Assembly: GCA_027575765.1 (NCBI GenBank)
Contig: JANBPT010000878.1
Span: 1 to 20,225 of the forward strand
DNA: 20,225 nt
Direction of reading: 5' to 3'
Origin: Tieghemiomyces parasiticus
Lineage: Eukaryota; Kickxellomycota; Dimargaritomycetes; Dimargaritales; Dimargaritaceae
The stretch's first letter is position 1, and each line of letters begins with the position of its first letter. The translations under genes were made by a program, and so were the position numbers. This document shows positions 10,520 through 20,225 of the stretch, one piece after another. The notes under the pieces were generated by a model. That model worked only from the letters and a program-made list of their open reading frames with translations, was not told the origin of the DNA and did not search any database.

Positions 10520-13500
10520 CGGAATAGAGCCAATGAAAAGCGGGGAAATGTGGGGAAGGAGAGGGCGTGGGACTGCGCAGAGGAGACTAAAGAGAGGGAG
10601 CCGGCTAGCGAGAACACGGGCCCTGGTGTGCCGAATGGGTAGATGGCTGCTAATGGACCGATTGGGTCGAAGAGATCCGCGTCTGGAAGACGGAGGCCCG
10701 GAGGCGGCGGGAATGCTGAGGGTGGCCGAGGCAGGCTGGGCGTAGCACGTGGTTGGACGGCGAGCAGGTTTTGGAAGGGCGCCTATGAGACGGGCCACGG
10801 AGATCGCAGTGGGCGAAGAGAGGTCGGCGAACGGGCTGGCAGCAGGGTCGAGACGATAACGTGGTGCTGGGGGGGGGGGGGGGTTCCCAGCACGGACGTT
10901 GAAGAGAGGGGGGGAGGGCGAGACGGACCAACGAGAGCGGTGGCGATAGAGCGGTGTCCAATCAACTGGTAGTGACGGGTAGCAAAGGAAGCATCGACAG
11001 GAAAGGTTGCGGAATACGAGAGAAAGGTTGGCTGCCAGACCCGCCAGGGATGGACTTTATAAGTCCCCGTCATCCCATGCGAAATAGTGAGGCAAGGGAA
11101 TGGTGGGCGAACAAGAAGGGAGAATATCTGCACCTGGGACTCCCGCCAGATCGACGAAAGCTATGACCACAGACCAAGGCTCCGCCGACCGGCGTAGGGA
11201 CATCCTGACTCTGGTGCCATCGACGACAGGGAGGCAGGGGCCGGGTTAAAAAGAAGAGGAACAGGGAGGCTAAGGCGTCAGCGCTGAGCAGGATGACCTA
11301 ATTGAGAGCTTAACCTCCGCGGGGTAAATGGATGGACTGGGGAACCCCATCGGACAGTCCGCAGCGAGCCAGGGGGCGTTTATAGAGATTATAAGGGGCC
11401 AGCGGCGGGTTGGCCGCCGGGGTATGTGCCGTATAGCGCCGGGTGAGCGACAATGGCCGTATGTAATCGGGACCAATCGACCTGCATAGACGGCCTCGGG
11501 GGGGGGACTGCGTAACTAGTGCTACTAAGGCAGGTCCTACTGATACCATTCCCAATCTCGCCCTGGCCCAGCTTAGGGGCACCGAGTGCTGCCGTCGCTA
11601 GGAGGCAGGGGCACATATGGGCCATGCACAGGTGCCACAGCATCGCCCCACATGTCGCTGCACGCCATGCCGGGAGAGGGGAGGAGGCGAACGATAGCAA
11701 ACAGGACTCGGTCCGATAAGCCTCAATAATGTGCCGAGGTATTCGTTCTTTTTTATTATTGTGAAAACCCTGACAGTGTCCAAGTGGACACTCAGAACGG
11801 CTCAATATCCCACACCTCCATACCCAAGGGAATGTGGGGGTGTCACGGTATGTCTGGAGTCGAGGGAAGTGAGCGAGGCCTGGCTCTGAGACTGTGCCCT
11901 GATGAACCGGCGACGCCACGGATTCACTCCTGGGCTAGCCAACCCTTGACGTATAGTAGCCCCCAGTGGATTACCCAGCGGAGCGGGGAGGCGGACAATT
12001 AGCTTAAGCACTCACTCTTCTCCTGCCTGTGGTCCACGTAGAGTAGGGAGCCAAAGTCCAATAGGAAGCGCCGCCTACAACCGGCGGGGTCGCCTTTTAA
12101 AAAAAAAACCACACCCTATCTCTACATAGCACCTAGCGGCCCCAACGTCGGTCGACTAAGCGCAACCTGCCCTTGTATTCCCGTCCCTGATTTACCTCGC
12201 TTTACCATAGGACGATCTGTATCGGACGGCGCAGTGTCGTGTAGGTAGTTCGCTGACCCGAAATCTCCGCACGCAGTGGGTCAGTCTCCATTTGACTTTC
12301 CTCCCTCCTCCCCGCCTCGGTGGGCTCGATGGCGCTGCTCGCTGGTGGAGCTGTACCATCTAGAGCTGTCCTGTATGTCAAAGGAATCATGTCGACGGCA
12401 CGATTGCCACCCGAATCCAACAGCATCTTCACTGGCTGCCAATGGTCTTGGTATGGCTTTCGATGTGAGAGATGTGCAGGAGGAGGTGAGGGAGGAGTGG
12501 TACCGTTGTATCGGACCTGCCTCTCTTACATCCCAGCCGGGCCCTCATCCCTAGACAACATACTAGGGCCGAAATCGGGATGTGCTAGCACCCGATATTA
12601 TGGCATTCCGTCCGCTTACGTTAGAGAACGAGGGGGGGTGGTTTAACCCCACGGATCCACCGTTGTTGGTGGGACGTACTCTCCACACCCATAGCACTCT
12701 GGTTTGCAATCAGACCTGGTATCTCGTACACTTACTTGTAGAAGCTACGAAGGGGATCGCAACTTCTGAGTTGGTTACTGGATAGTGTCTGGGGCGACCA
12801 CGCCCTGCCGATGGTTTAATGACAGCTCTCCCAAAGTAGATCATCGCGCCGCCCCAAGTCACATCCGTGGCTGGACTGAACAACCCCCCGTGTGATGCAG
12901 AAAGTCGGTCTGCGGAGATGGCGTATATTTACTCACCCGCTACAGTCCCCTGCGCCGCCCATCTGTGGTTAATACACTCTCAAGGTCGTCTGGGGTAAGT
13001 TCTGTACAATACATCCGTCTTATTTACTAGCACCAAGGCAGAGTACGTCACCGTAGGCGGCTATCCCATAGCCGGTACGGTACTGGTCCGCTCTAGTGTT
13101 TTGAGCGAATGTTGTCACTGACATGGCTGGAGGCAATACTTTTAAAAGGCCCAACTAGCAGAGAATTTAGCCAATACAACCCAATCGTCAAAATGCCTTG
13201 CCAGGGACAACGGGTTATGACGCAATACGACCCTGATTTGGCCACTGTCATGTCGCCTGACTCCCCCTATACTGTGCGTACGTCAAGGCGACTGCCTCCC
13301 CCCTAGATAAATTGGGCCCGGTCATTTAGTCTGGATAGGCGCGGGCTGTAATAGTAGCTGTGCCGTCGTGGCCTGCGGCGAGGGAACGACCGCATTGCGT
13401 GGATAGGTAAGCCAATGAGGCGCCGTTGACGGGGAGATATTTAAACTGAATGCCAAGGTCTTTCCGAACAGGGGGGTTGGTTTGGGTCAGCCCGTCCATT

Positions 13501-13718
13501 GCCTGAAGGCGCTGCGTAGGGGTAGCTAGCATTAGTAAGTCCGCCAAAGGTTCACCTCGGTCGTCGCCGCCCTCATTGCAGCTTACTGAGCTCAGGGCCG
13601 GTCCAGCCAATTCCTAGCCAGCCGTAGCTGAGATCTGTTGTCCCGTCGGAAAATCCTCGCACCTCAATCGCCCGCTCCACCAGCCAGCAGCGTCCCTGCG
13701 CCACGTGATTTAAATCGG

Positions 13719-13745
13719 GCAGCTCCTTTCTTTCCAAGGAGCTGC
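13719..13745. repeat. Perfect 10-bp inverted repeat (hairpin)
   Basis: GCAGCTCCTT (13719-13728) and AAGGAGCTGC (13736-13745) are exact reverse complements around a 7-nt loop. It lies alone in the gene-free region. It could be a small structured RNA element or chance; no flanking target-site duplication or coding partner was seen. Confidence 0.7.
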
Positions 13746-15720
13746 TGCTTTTCCCCTCGTCCTGGATCGCCCTATGCTTCTTTACCTCTTCTGTAAACCT
13801 TTGTTGTGGCTTAGCTCTACACCCGCTGCGATAGGGCCGCGTGAATGGAAGAGGGCGGTCATCCAACGGATTACAACGTAATTGGCTCGCTGTCTGTCCA
13901 GCCCTTATAGTCATCTCCCCCGACTGTGGAGGGGAATCGCTTCCTGGCCACATTCGCACGCCGCGTGCTGTCCGTTCTCCATCCGTTTTGGCAGGCGAGC
14001 GAGGGGTGTGAACCAATCCCGAACCCCCCCCGCCTTTGACAGGTACCCCGCTTGACATCTAGTATGGGCCCCATTGTTTTCAGAGGACTGGACCACAGCG
14101 GGCACCTCCACACTGTGCGCCGTCGGCAGGGCCAGGCGTCTTGCGCCTCACTAGCGCGTGAATAAGAGAGTGAGGTGGTCGGAAAGTGGAAGCGGGCCGT
14201 CATGCTACCGCTGGACAAGCTCCGCCGTGCACGCTGGGGCCATTAGGAAGGACGGGTACCCGTGCAAACACTTATGCAGCTCGTCAGTGACCGGCCCGAA
14301 GCTTCATGGTACGTGGCAATCCCTGCCGTGGCGTCGAGCCGTTCACTGCACTCACCTGTAAGTCCCCAGCATGTCATGCAGCGCCGTGGTTGATTCCGAG
14401 CAGGGGGATGTTTATTTAACGTCGCTTAGGTGGTTGACGAAAACGAGCCGGGCTTGGCCTTTTCTGGCTCGCCTATGGATGGAGGGTCCCTTGTGGTTTG
14501 CCCAGTGGCTGTCGGGAGGGTACAGCCGGTGGCTTGCCACGGGGCTCCCTAGGCGACGCTGGCCAGGGGGCGGTGGTGTGGACGGGCAAGTAAAGAACAG
14601 AACATAATTAGGCAGTGTTACCGCAGGACATATCGAAGGGCAGGCTACGATGGCCAGTACCGGCCGGAGGGGGTTGGGTGCGGAGGGCCTTAGAGAGAAG
14701 GATTCAATGGTGGTGGGAGGGGCTACACAATGATTCAATGTGTCCTCCGCATCCAAGAGGCTGGGCGGGGGGCCGGCGACACTCCAAGTGCTCTTCTGCC
14801 GGAAGCCGCTGTGGGTCAATATGGGCACGACGTCGACTGACTGGCAGAGAAGGAAAATAAAAAAGCGGCGATCCCGTCCCAGTTTGAAAGAGGCGGCCGC
14901 ATGCCTAAACCACTCTGCCCCCCTTCCGCGGTGTCCATCCTCCTTCTGTGCCCAACCGTCAATCGCAGCGCTGCGCATCATTGACGACTTGCATAAATCG
15001 CGGCCCGACCGCCACGCCTCGCCTGGCCGTCTTAGCTTCGCCCCCCTAGGCCAATGGTATGGTATTCGACTGGACCTTTATTAACCGTCCCTCGCCCACG
15101 CCACGGCGAACGCCAAATACGGCAACCTCCAACCCCGCTTTTCGTGGATTCTAATAGTTCCCGCTGTCCTCGCGTTCCCACTTGGCATCTTTATTATTAT
15201 TTTTCTGCGACACACCGCCTCCCCCGACCCCTCGTTTGCCTTCTTCGCACCCCCACCCCAGCTCCCCTATATTCCGCCAGACTCTGGCCACCGCATTGCT
15301 TTGCCAACCCTTACGCTTGCCATCCGCCTGGTAGTCATCTGCATTCGTCGACCGGGCCCACGCTTTTCTTCGCCCTCTTGCGCTGTACCTCCCCACCGCC
15401 CGCCGTGTAAGGCCTTGTACGTCCGCATTGTCGTGGCTGTGCACCTAGGTCGACTGGAACTCACGCCCGTCGTGTTCACGTCTTCGCTTGCTTTCTCTCT
15501 CCAGCCTGTGTTCAGCCTCCCCACCTCGACCGCCTACCTGGCAACCCCCCCCCCCAGTCCTCGCTACCCATCTAACCCTCGCAGTTGCCAGCCGAGGCCC
15601 ATTTCCTCACCATCTCAACTGCCTGCCTGTCAGCAGCCCTCACCCCTTCTCATAGGCCACTTTTTCACATACCCCTTGTCTTCACCCCTTACTGCCACCG
15701 CCCGCTTGCCAGCCCTGTCG

Positions 15721-15740
15721 TCTCTCTCTCTCTCTCTCTC
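15721..15740 (+). repeat. (TC)10 tract upstream of the PH-domain gene
   Basis: Ten TC units lie 70 bp before the ATG at 15811, in a CT-rich leader of about 700 bp. Such tracts can act as core-promoter or 5' UTR elements, but no function is shown here. Confidence 0.9.
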
Positions 15741-15810
15741 GCTACCCCTTAATACGCTGCCGTCGCCTCGTACCCCCTAGCTATCCTGTCTAACCGCATC
15801 CGGCCGCGCC

Positions 15811-16947
15811 ATGGACAAGTCCCGCGCCGGTCTACGTCTGGACGCTGTTGAAGACGTGGAGCACTGTGGCTGGCTGTACAAGCACTCGAGCGGCTTTGGA
15901 AAGTCGTGGGTCAAGCGCTGGTTCGTCCTGGCCGAGGACCGTCTCCTCGTGTTCCGCTCCAACAAGCCCTCCGAGGTGTCGCGCGCCGTGGTCGACGTGG
16001 CCCAGTACAACCACGTCGCCCACGACCCGACCTTCGCCAAGAGCCCCTACGCCCTCGTGCTCGCGCACACCCCCGACCGGCCGCATTTTAACGCTGCCCG
16101 CAACGCCCTTAAGCCGCTCTTTCTGTACGCCGAGTCCCGCACCGGTCTGGATGACTGGGTCGACGCCCTGCGGTTCTGCCTACACTCCGAACCGGCCCCC
16201 GTCGCCTGCCCCAACATTATCGATGTGGTCATGCGGCGGCTCGACTACCAGCATCCGCTGCGCCCCTCCTTCTCCAACGAAAGTCTCCCGGGCCTGGCGG
16301 ACCCGGCCCTGCGCCGCTTCCGCGGCCACTCAGAATTGAAGAGTATCGATACCGCCAGCCTCGAGTCAGAGGACGGTACCGTTCCTGAGATGGGCCGCCG
16401 GGCCTGCCGGAGTCTGCAGCTGACCCCCGTCGGCTCCCCACGGTCGATACTGGACGCTATTCCCGAGGTGGATGCGGCCGACCCCGCCGCCGCCGATGTG
16501 GTGACGCAGAGCCTACACGACTTGACTCTCACGGGCCCTGGCCGGCCCCACCCGGCGCCGGAGGCCGGTCGCGTGGGCCTGTTGCGATCAGCGTCGGTGC
16601 TGACCGCGGGTCCGGTCCCCAGCGCGTCCCCGTCGTTGTCTCGCGTGGCCCCGTCTCCGCTGGCCGTCGTGCCCGTCTTCCATCCGGACGAGCTGGCCGA
16701 CAAGTCGCTGACTCCGACCACCCCCAAATCACCCGGCCGGCTCGCCTCCCTACGGCGGCGGTTCTCGCAAAGCGCCCCGCTTGACTATGAAAAGTACCTG
16801 CAGCTGATGCGGGTGCGCCTCCACTCGCAGGCTCAGCAGACGCAGGTCGCGGCCGAGCGCGCCGTGGCCCTCCGCCAGAAGGCCGAGAGTGAGGCCGACC
16901 GTCGTCTACAGGAAATTCGCCAGACCAACGGGCCCGTGGCCCACTGA
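15811..16947 (+). CDS. Pleckstrin-homology (PH) domain protein with C-terminal coiled coil
   Basis: Single exon, 378 aa. A PH domain occupies about residues 18-127. It starts with GWLYKHSSGFGKSWVKRWFVL, whose Lys24, Lys31, Lys35 and Arg36 form the usual basic phosphoinositide-binding strand-loop-strand, and it closes with the helix containing the near-invariant Trp (GLDDWVDAL, Trp116). Residues about 130-310 are Pro/Ser/Ala-rich and look disordered, with several SP/TP sites (for example PTTPKSPGR) suited to proline-directed kinases. Residues about 324-375 form a charged, Gln/Ala/Arg/Glu-rich segment likely to be a coiled coil. It probably binds membranes and recruits partners; I cannot name an orthologue. 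The ATG has a GCC-rich context and directly precedes the PH fold, so no upstream exon is needed. It is convergent with the cyclophilin gene. Confidence 0.85.
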   Translation: MDKSRAGLRLDAVEDVEHCGWLYKHSSGFGKSWVKRWFVLAEDRLLVFRSNKPSEVSRAVVDVAQYNHVAHDPTFAKSPYALVLAHTPDRPHFNAARNALKPLFLYAESRTGLDDWVDALRFCLHSEPAPVACPNIIDVVMRRLDYQHPLRPSFSNESLPGLADPALRRFRGHSELKSIDTASLESEDGTVPEMGRRACRSLQLTPVGSPRSILDAIPEVDAADPAAADVVTQSLHDLTLTGPGRPHPAPEAGRVGLLRSASVLTAGPVPSASPSLSRVAPSPLAVVPVFHPDELADKSLTPTTPKSPGRLASLRRRFSQSAPLDYEKYLQLMRVRLHSQAQQTQVAAERAVALRQKAESEADRRLQEIRQTNGPVAH

Positions 16948-17394
16948 TATCCAGGTCAGGACGACTCCCTCGTTCAGCCTGGCCCTGCCAGCGCCCTCCC
17001 GCTTCTCCTTGCGGGGTCCGACGTACGCATGCGCCGCCATCCTACCGGGCTGACCAGTACCTGGCCTCTCCATATTTTGCATCCCCCTCCCCCTAGCGTT
17101 TGCGTATTCCCCCCCCCCCTCTATCCCGCCATGCCCTTCCGGGCCAGCTCGGCCAGGCGTGGCTCCCTCCTTAAGTTAACATGTACATCCCTATTCATCC
17201 TCTACCGCCACGTTTCTCAACCCTTCTACCTCTCTCCCTCCTCGCGCGTTTCGATTCTTTTTATCCTATTGCACCTTCACATTTTCCCTCTCCACCACCA
17301 CCACTGTTTCATGTCTCCGATAAATTAGTACTCCTGCTTTGATACTTTGGATACACATTTCATTGTCGATGGAATGGGAGGGGCCCGGTTGCTC
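16948..17394. other. Spacer between convergent PH-protein and cyclophilin genes
   Basis: Pyrimidine-rich on the plus strand, with a C11 run at 17109-17119. It contains a 99-codon open frame of low-complexity Pro/Leu/His/Ser composition that I do not accept as a gene. It must carry the 3' ends of both transcripts. Confidence 0.6.
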
Positions 17395-18187
17395 TTACAA
17401 CTCGCCGCACTCGGTAATGACCACCGGCAGTTTAGGCCGATTTTCGGGTCCAGTGGGCACGTTCTCAATCTTGCGCAGTGTCAGGAGACCGTCGATGAGC
17501 CGGCCAAAGACGACGTGCTTGCCGTCTAAAAAGTCGCACTTGGCGCAGGTGATGAAGAACTGTGGTCGGACATTGTAGAGGGATGCGTGGTGCAGTTAGC
17601 CAAAGGTCATTTTGTATGCGACCGGAACCGGCTGTGGAAACGAGGATCGACATCTAGCCACACGTCACACACTACTTACCTGGCATCCGTTGGTATTCGG
17701 GCCGCTATTGGCCTGTAAAGGCCATGTTACGATGCGGGCATGTGTGGAAGACAAGTCGAAAGGTTAGTCTCTCTCTCTCTCTCTCTCCTCAGAGTAGCCA
17801 GCCAGTTAACCCCCGCGCAGGCCAGAGGGCAGGTGTGTGTACGTGTGTAAGCAACGCCGTACGACTTACCATCGATAGTAGGCCGGGCCCCGTGTGCTTC
17901 AGGGTAAAGTTTTCGTCAGCAAATTGGCCTCCGTAGATACTGGTGGAGCCTGTGCCGTTGCCCTTGAGGAAGTCGCCGCCTTGGACCATAAAGTCGCGAA
18001 TGACCCGGTGGAACGAACAGTTTTTGAACCCTTGCGGCACGCCGTCCCGTTTGTACTCGCCGGTACAGAGCTGACGGAAGTTCTCGGCCGTCCGCGGCAC
18101 CACATCAGCAAACAGCTCCATCTTGAGGCGGCCCACCGACTGGCCGCCGATGGCAATATCAAAGAACACGATGGGATTGTCGGGCAT
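17395..18187 (-). CDS. PPIH: Cyclophilin H, spliceosomal peptidyl-prolyl cis-trans isomerase (three exons)
   Basis: Peptidyl-prolyl isomerase of the cyclophilin family. The PPIH branch binds the U4/U6 snRNP proteins in the spliceosome. Exons are 18187-17870, 17712-17680 and 17559-17395, giving 171 aa. The N-terminus ([23 protein letters not shown]), the [20 protein letters not shown] stretch and the C-terminal [18 protein letters not shown] match human PPIH closely. Catalytic-site residues are present: Arg61 (FHRVI), Phe66, Gln69 (FMVQGGDF), Phe119 and His132 (DGKHVVFG). Position 127 is Phe where human PPIH and cyclophilin A have Trp, a cyclosporin contact. The middle exon is only 33 nt, coding the conserved loop [11 protein letters not shown]. 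Introns fall between codons, so phase is zero at both junctions. Confidence 0.95.
17560..17679 (-). other. Intron 2 of cyclophilin H
   Basis: 120 bp. Donor GTAAGT at 17679-17674, branch-point-like CTAAC at 17599-17595 (about 35 nt before the acceptor), acceptor CAG ending at 17560. Joins NGCQ to FFITC. Confidence 0.92.
17713..17869 (-). other. Intron 1 of cyclophilin H
   Basis: 157 bp. Donor GTAAGT at 17869-17864, CTAAC at 17767-17763, acceptor CAG ending at 17713. A CT repeat on the plus strand (about 17767-17788, GA in the sense strand) sits directly upstream of the branch-point-like site. Joins PGLLSM to ANSGP. Confidence 0.92.
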
Positions 18188-18847
18188 GGTGCAGATTGGT
18201 GTCGGAAGGTAAGGAGGGTTGGATTGGAGAGAGACGTGAAGCAGTCGAGGGGCCCCGTTGGATCAGGGCGGATGCATAGAGTACGAATGTGTGTAGGGTG
18301 AAGGACGGCGTCTTTGAGGGTGGGGGCCGTGTCCTGGTGCGGAGGCCCATGGTCTGCTACAGGCGCTCCCAGGCTTAGGAACCACGGGTGCCATTCGTGT
18401 GGGACAAGGAGGCTTTCGCGCGTTCCCCCCCCCCCCCGTCTCCTTTCCCCGTTCGACCTTGGGTAGTGTTATATAACCCCGGCCACTGGCTGCCTGCTGT
18501 TCGTCTCAACCACGCAGGGCTTAAACTTTAGGATCAATCGGGATGCTCCAGGTCAAAACTCTATACACAGTAACGCGCTTTATCAGGATGTTGAACAAAA
18601 AACTCAAATAAAACATATTTAAATCGTGGGAATGCGAACAAGAGTGAAGGGTGTGGGAACGGTGGAGATATGATGGAAGGGGGGGAGTCTTACAGCGTGT
18701 AAAGAGCGGGAGAGAGCTTAGAAAGATACAGAGGAGATGGGCTGTGGTCGTGTATGTTTTAAAAAGACAAAATGAGATTGTAGACTAGAGGAGACACATA
18801 CACACGTGCGGAGGGACGGTTAGGTGGGAATACTCGGACAGAACTGG
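18188..18847. other. Spacer between HOG1 3' end and cyclophilin H 5' end
   Basis: About 660 bp without a gene. It holds a C13 run (18425-18437), an isolated TTATATAA and an AT-rich patch around 18590-18625 that may belong to the HOG1 3' UTR or terminator. No open frame of note. Confidence 0.55.
18469..18476 (-). promoter_or_regulatory. Possible TATA element upstream of cyclophilin H
   Basis: TTATATAA, palindromic, in GC-rich context about 280 bp upstream of the ATG at 18187. The distance would require a long 5' UTR or an unseen leader intron, so support is weak. Confidence 0.22.

Positions 18848-20225
<1,378 letters not shown>

Larger units (their letters stand above)
10266..15810. other. 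5.5-kb gene-free region between divergent genes
   Basis: No protein, tRNA or mobile element could be supported on either strand. From 10266 to about 11000 the plus strand is purine-rich, with a G15 run at 10869-10883, consistent with the sense-pyrimidine 5' flank of MATE B. From about 15080 to 15810 the plus strand is strongly pyrimidine-rich, with a C11 run (15545-15555) and (TC)10, consistent with the PH gene's 5' flank. Between these, composition is mixed. Features seen are an A10 run (12099-12108), a C8 run (14024-14031) and a perfect 10-bp hairpin at 13719-13745. The longest open frames (161-189 codons, minus strand) have arbitrary-looking composition rich in Arg, Pro, Trp, Cys and His. 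The few GTAAGT matches are about as many as chance predicts. Confidence 0.55.

Noticed and set aside
11389..11919. 176-codon minus-strand open frame
   Set aside because: Rich in Cys, His, Pro and Trp without any pattern; typical chance frame in GC-rich spacer.
13573..14058. 161-codon minus-strand open frame in the gene-free region
   Set aside because: No recognisable domain, no clear codon pattern like the neighbouring genes, and no splice-linked partner. Kept only as context for the hairpin.
14412..14981. 189-codon minus-strand open frame
   Set aside because: Composition looks random (Pro, Arg, His, Trp, Ser), with no motif or homology that I recognise.
17029..17328. 99-codon open frame after the PH-domain gene
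   Set aside because: Low-complexity sequence produced by a CT-rich 3' flank; contains the C11 run translated as prolines.

Overview
The window is eukaryotic nuclear DNA, most likely from a fungus. Genes are split by short spliceosomal introns. The proteins are typical of fungi: an SPX-domain phosphate transporter of the Pho87/90/91 type, a Hog1/Sty1-type stress MAP kinase and eukaryotic MATE exporters. Coding regions look GC-rich. The spacers are long, less GC-rich and studded with G/C homopolymers. Sequence resemblance alone suggests an early-diverging (zygomycete-grade) fungus rather than a yeast, but I cannot place it further. No bacterial operon, virus, transposon, CRISPR array or convincing tRNA was found.

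Layout from left to right. (1) Bases 1-2417, plus strand: nearly all of an SPX plus divalent-anion-symporter phosphate transporter. Only about 7 bases of its start appear to be missing. (2) 2418-3845: a gene-free, relatively AT-rich spacer between two convergent genes. (3) 3846-5701, minus: MATE transporter A, two exons. (4) 5702-8140: gene-free. (5) 8141-10265, minus: MATE transporter B, a tandem paralogue of A with the same exon structure. (6) 10266-15810: a 5.5-kb gene-free stretch. (7) 15811-16947, plus: a single-exon PH-domain protein. (8) 17395-18187, minus: cyclophilin H (spliceosomal peptidyl-prolyl isomerase), three exons including a 33-nt internal exon. (9) 18848 to the right edge, minus: a HOG1/p38-type MAP kinase missing its N-terminal exon(s).

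All six introns share one grammar: donor GTAAGT, a CTAAC (once TTAAC) branch-point-like site 35-90 nt before the acceptor, and a YAG or TAG acceptor. Every splice junction was placed by restoring reading frame and family-conserved protein sequence.

The genes do not form one pathway. They are ordinary eukaryotic neighbours: vacuolar or plasma-membrane phosphate handling, drug/metabolite export, membrane-lipid binding, splicing and stress signalling. The most notable signal is in the MATE pair. The first 292 bp of exon 2 are about 98% identical between copies, including a perfect 174-bp run, while the rest of the genes is well diverged. That mosaic points to recent gene conversion ending exactly at the intron-exon border. 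Other points worth a look are strand-biased poly-C tracts, a Phe at the cyclosporin-contact position of cyclophilin H, and the unexplained 5.5-kb spacer.
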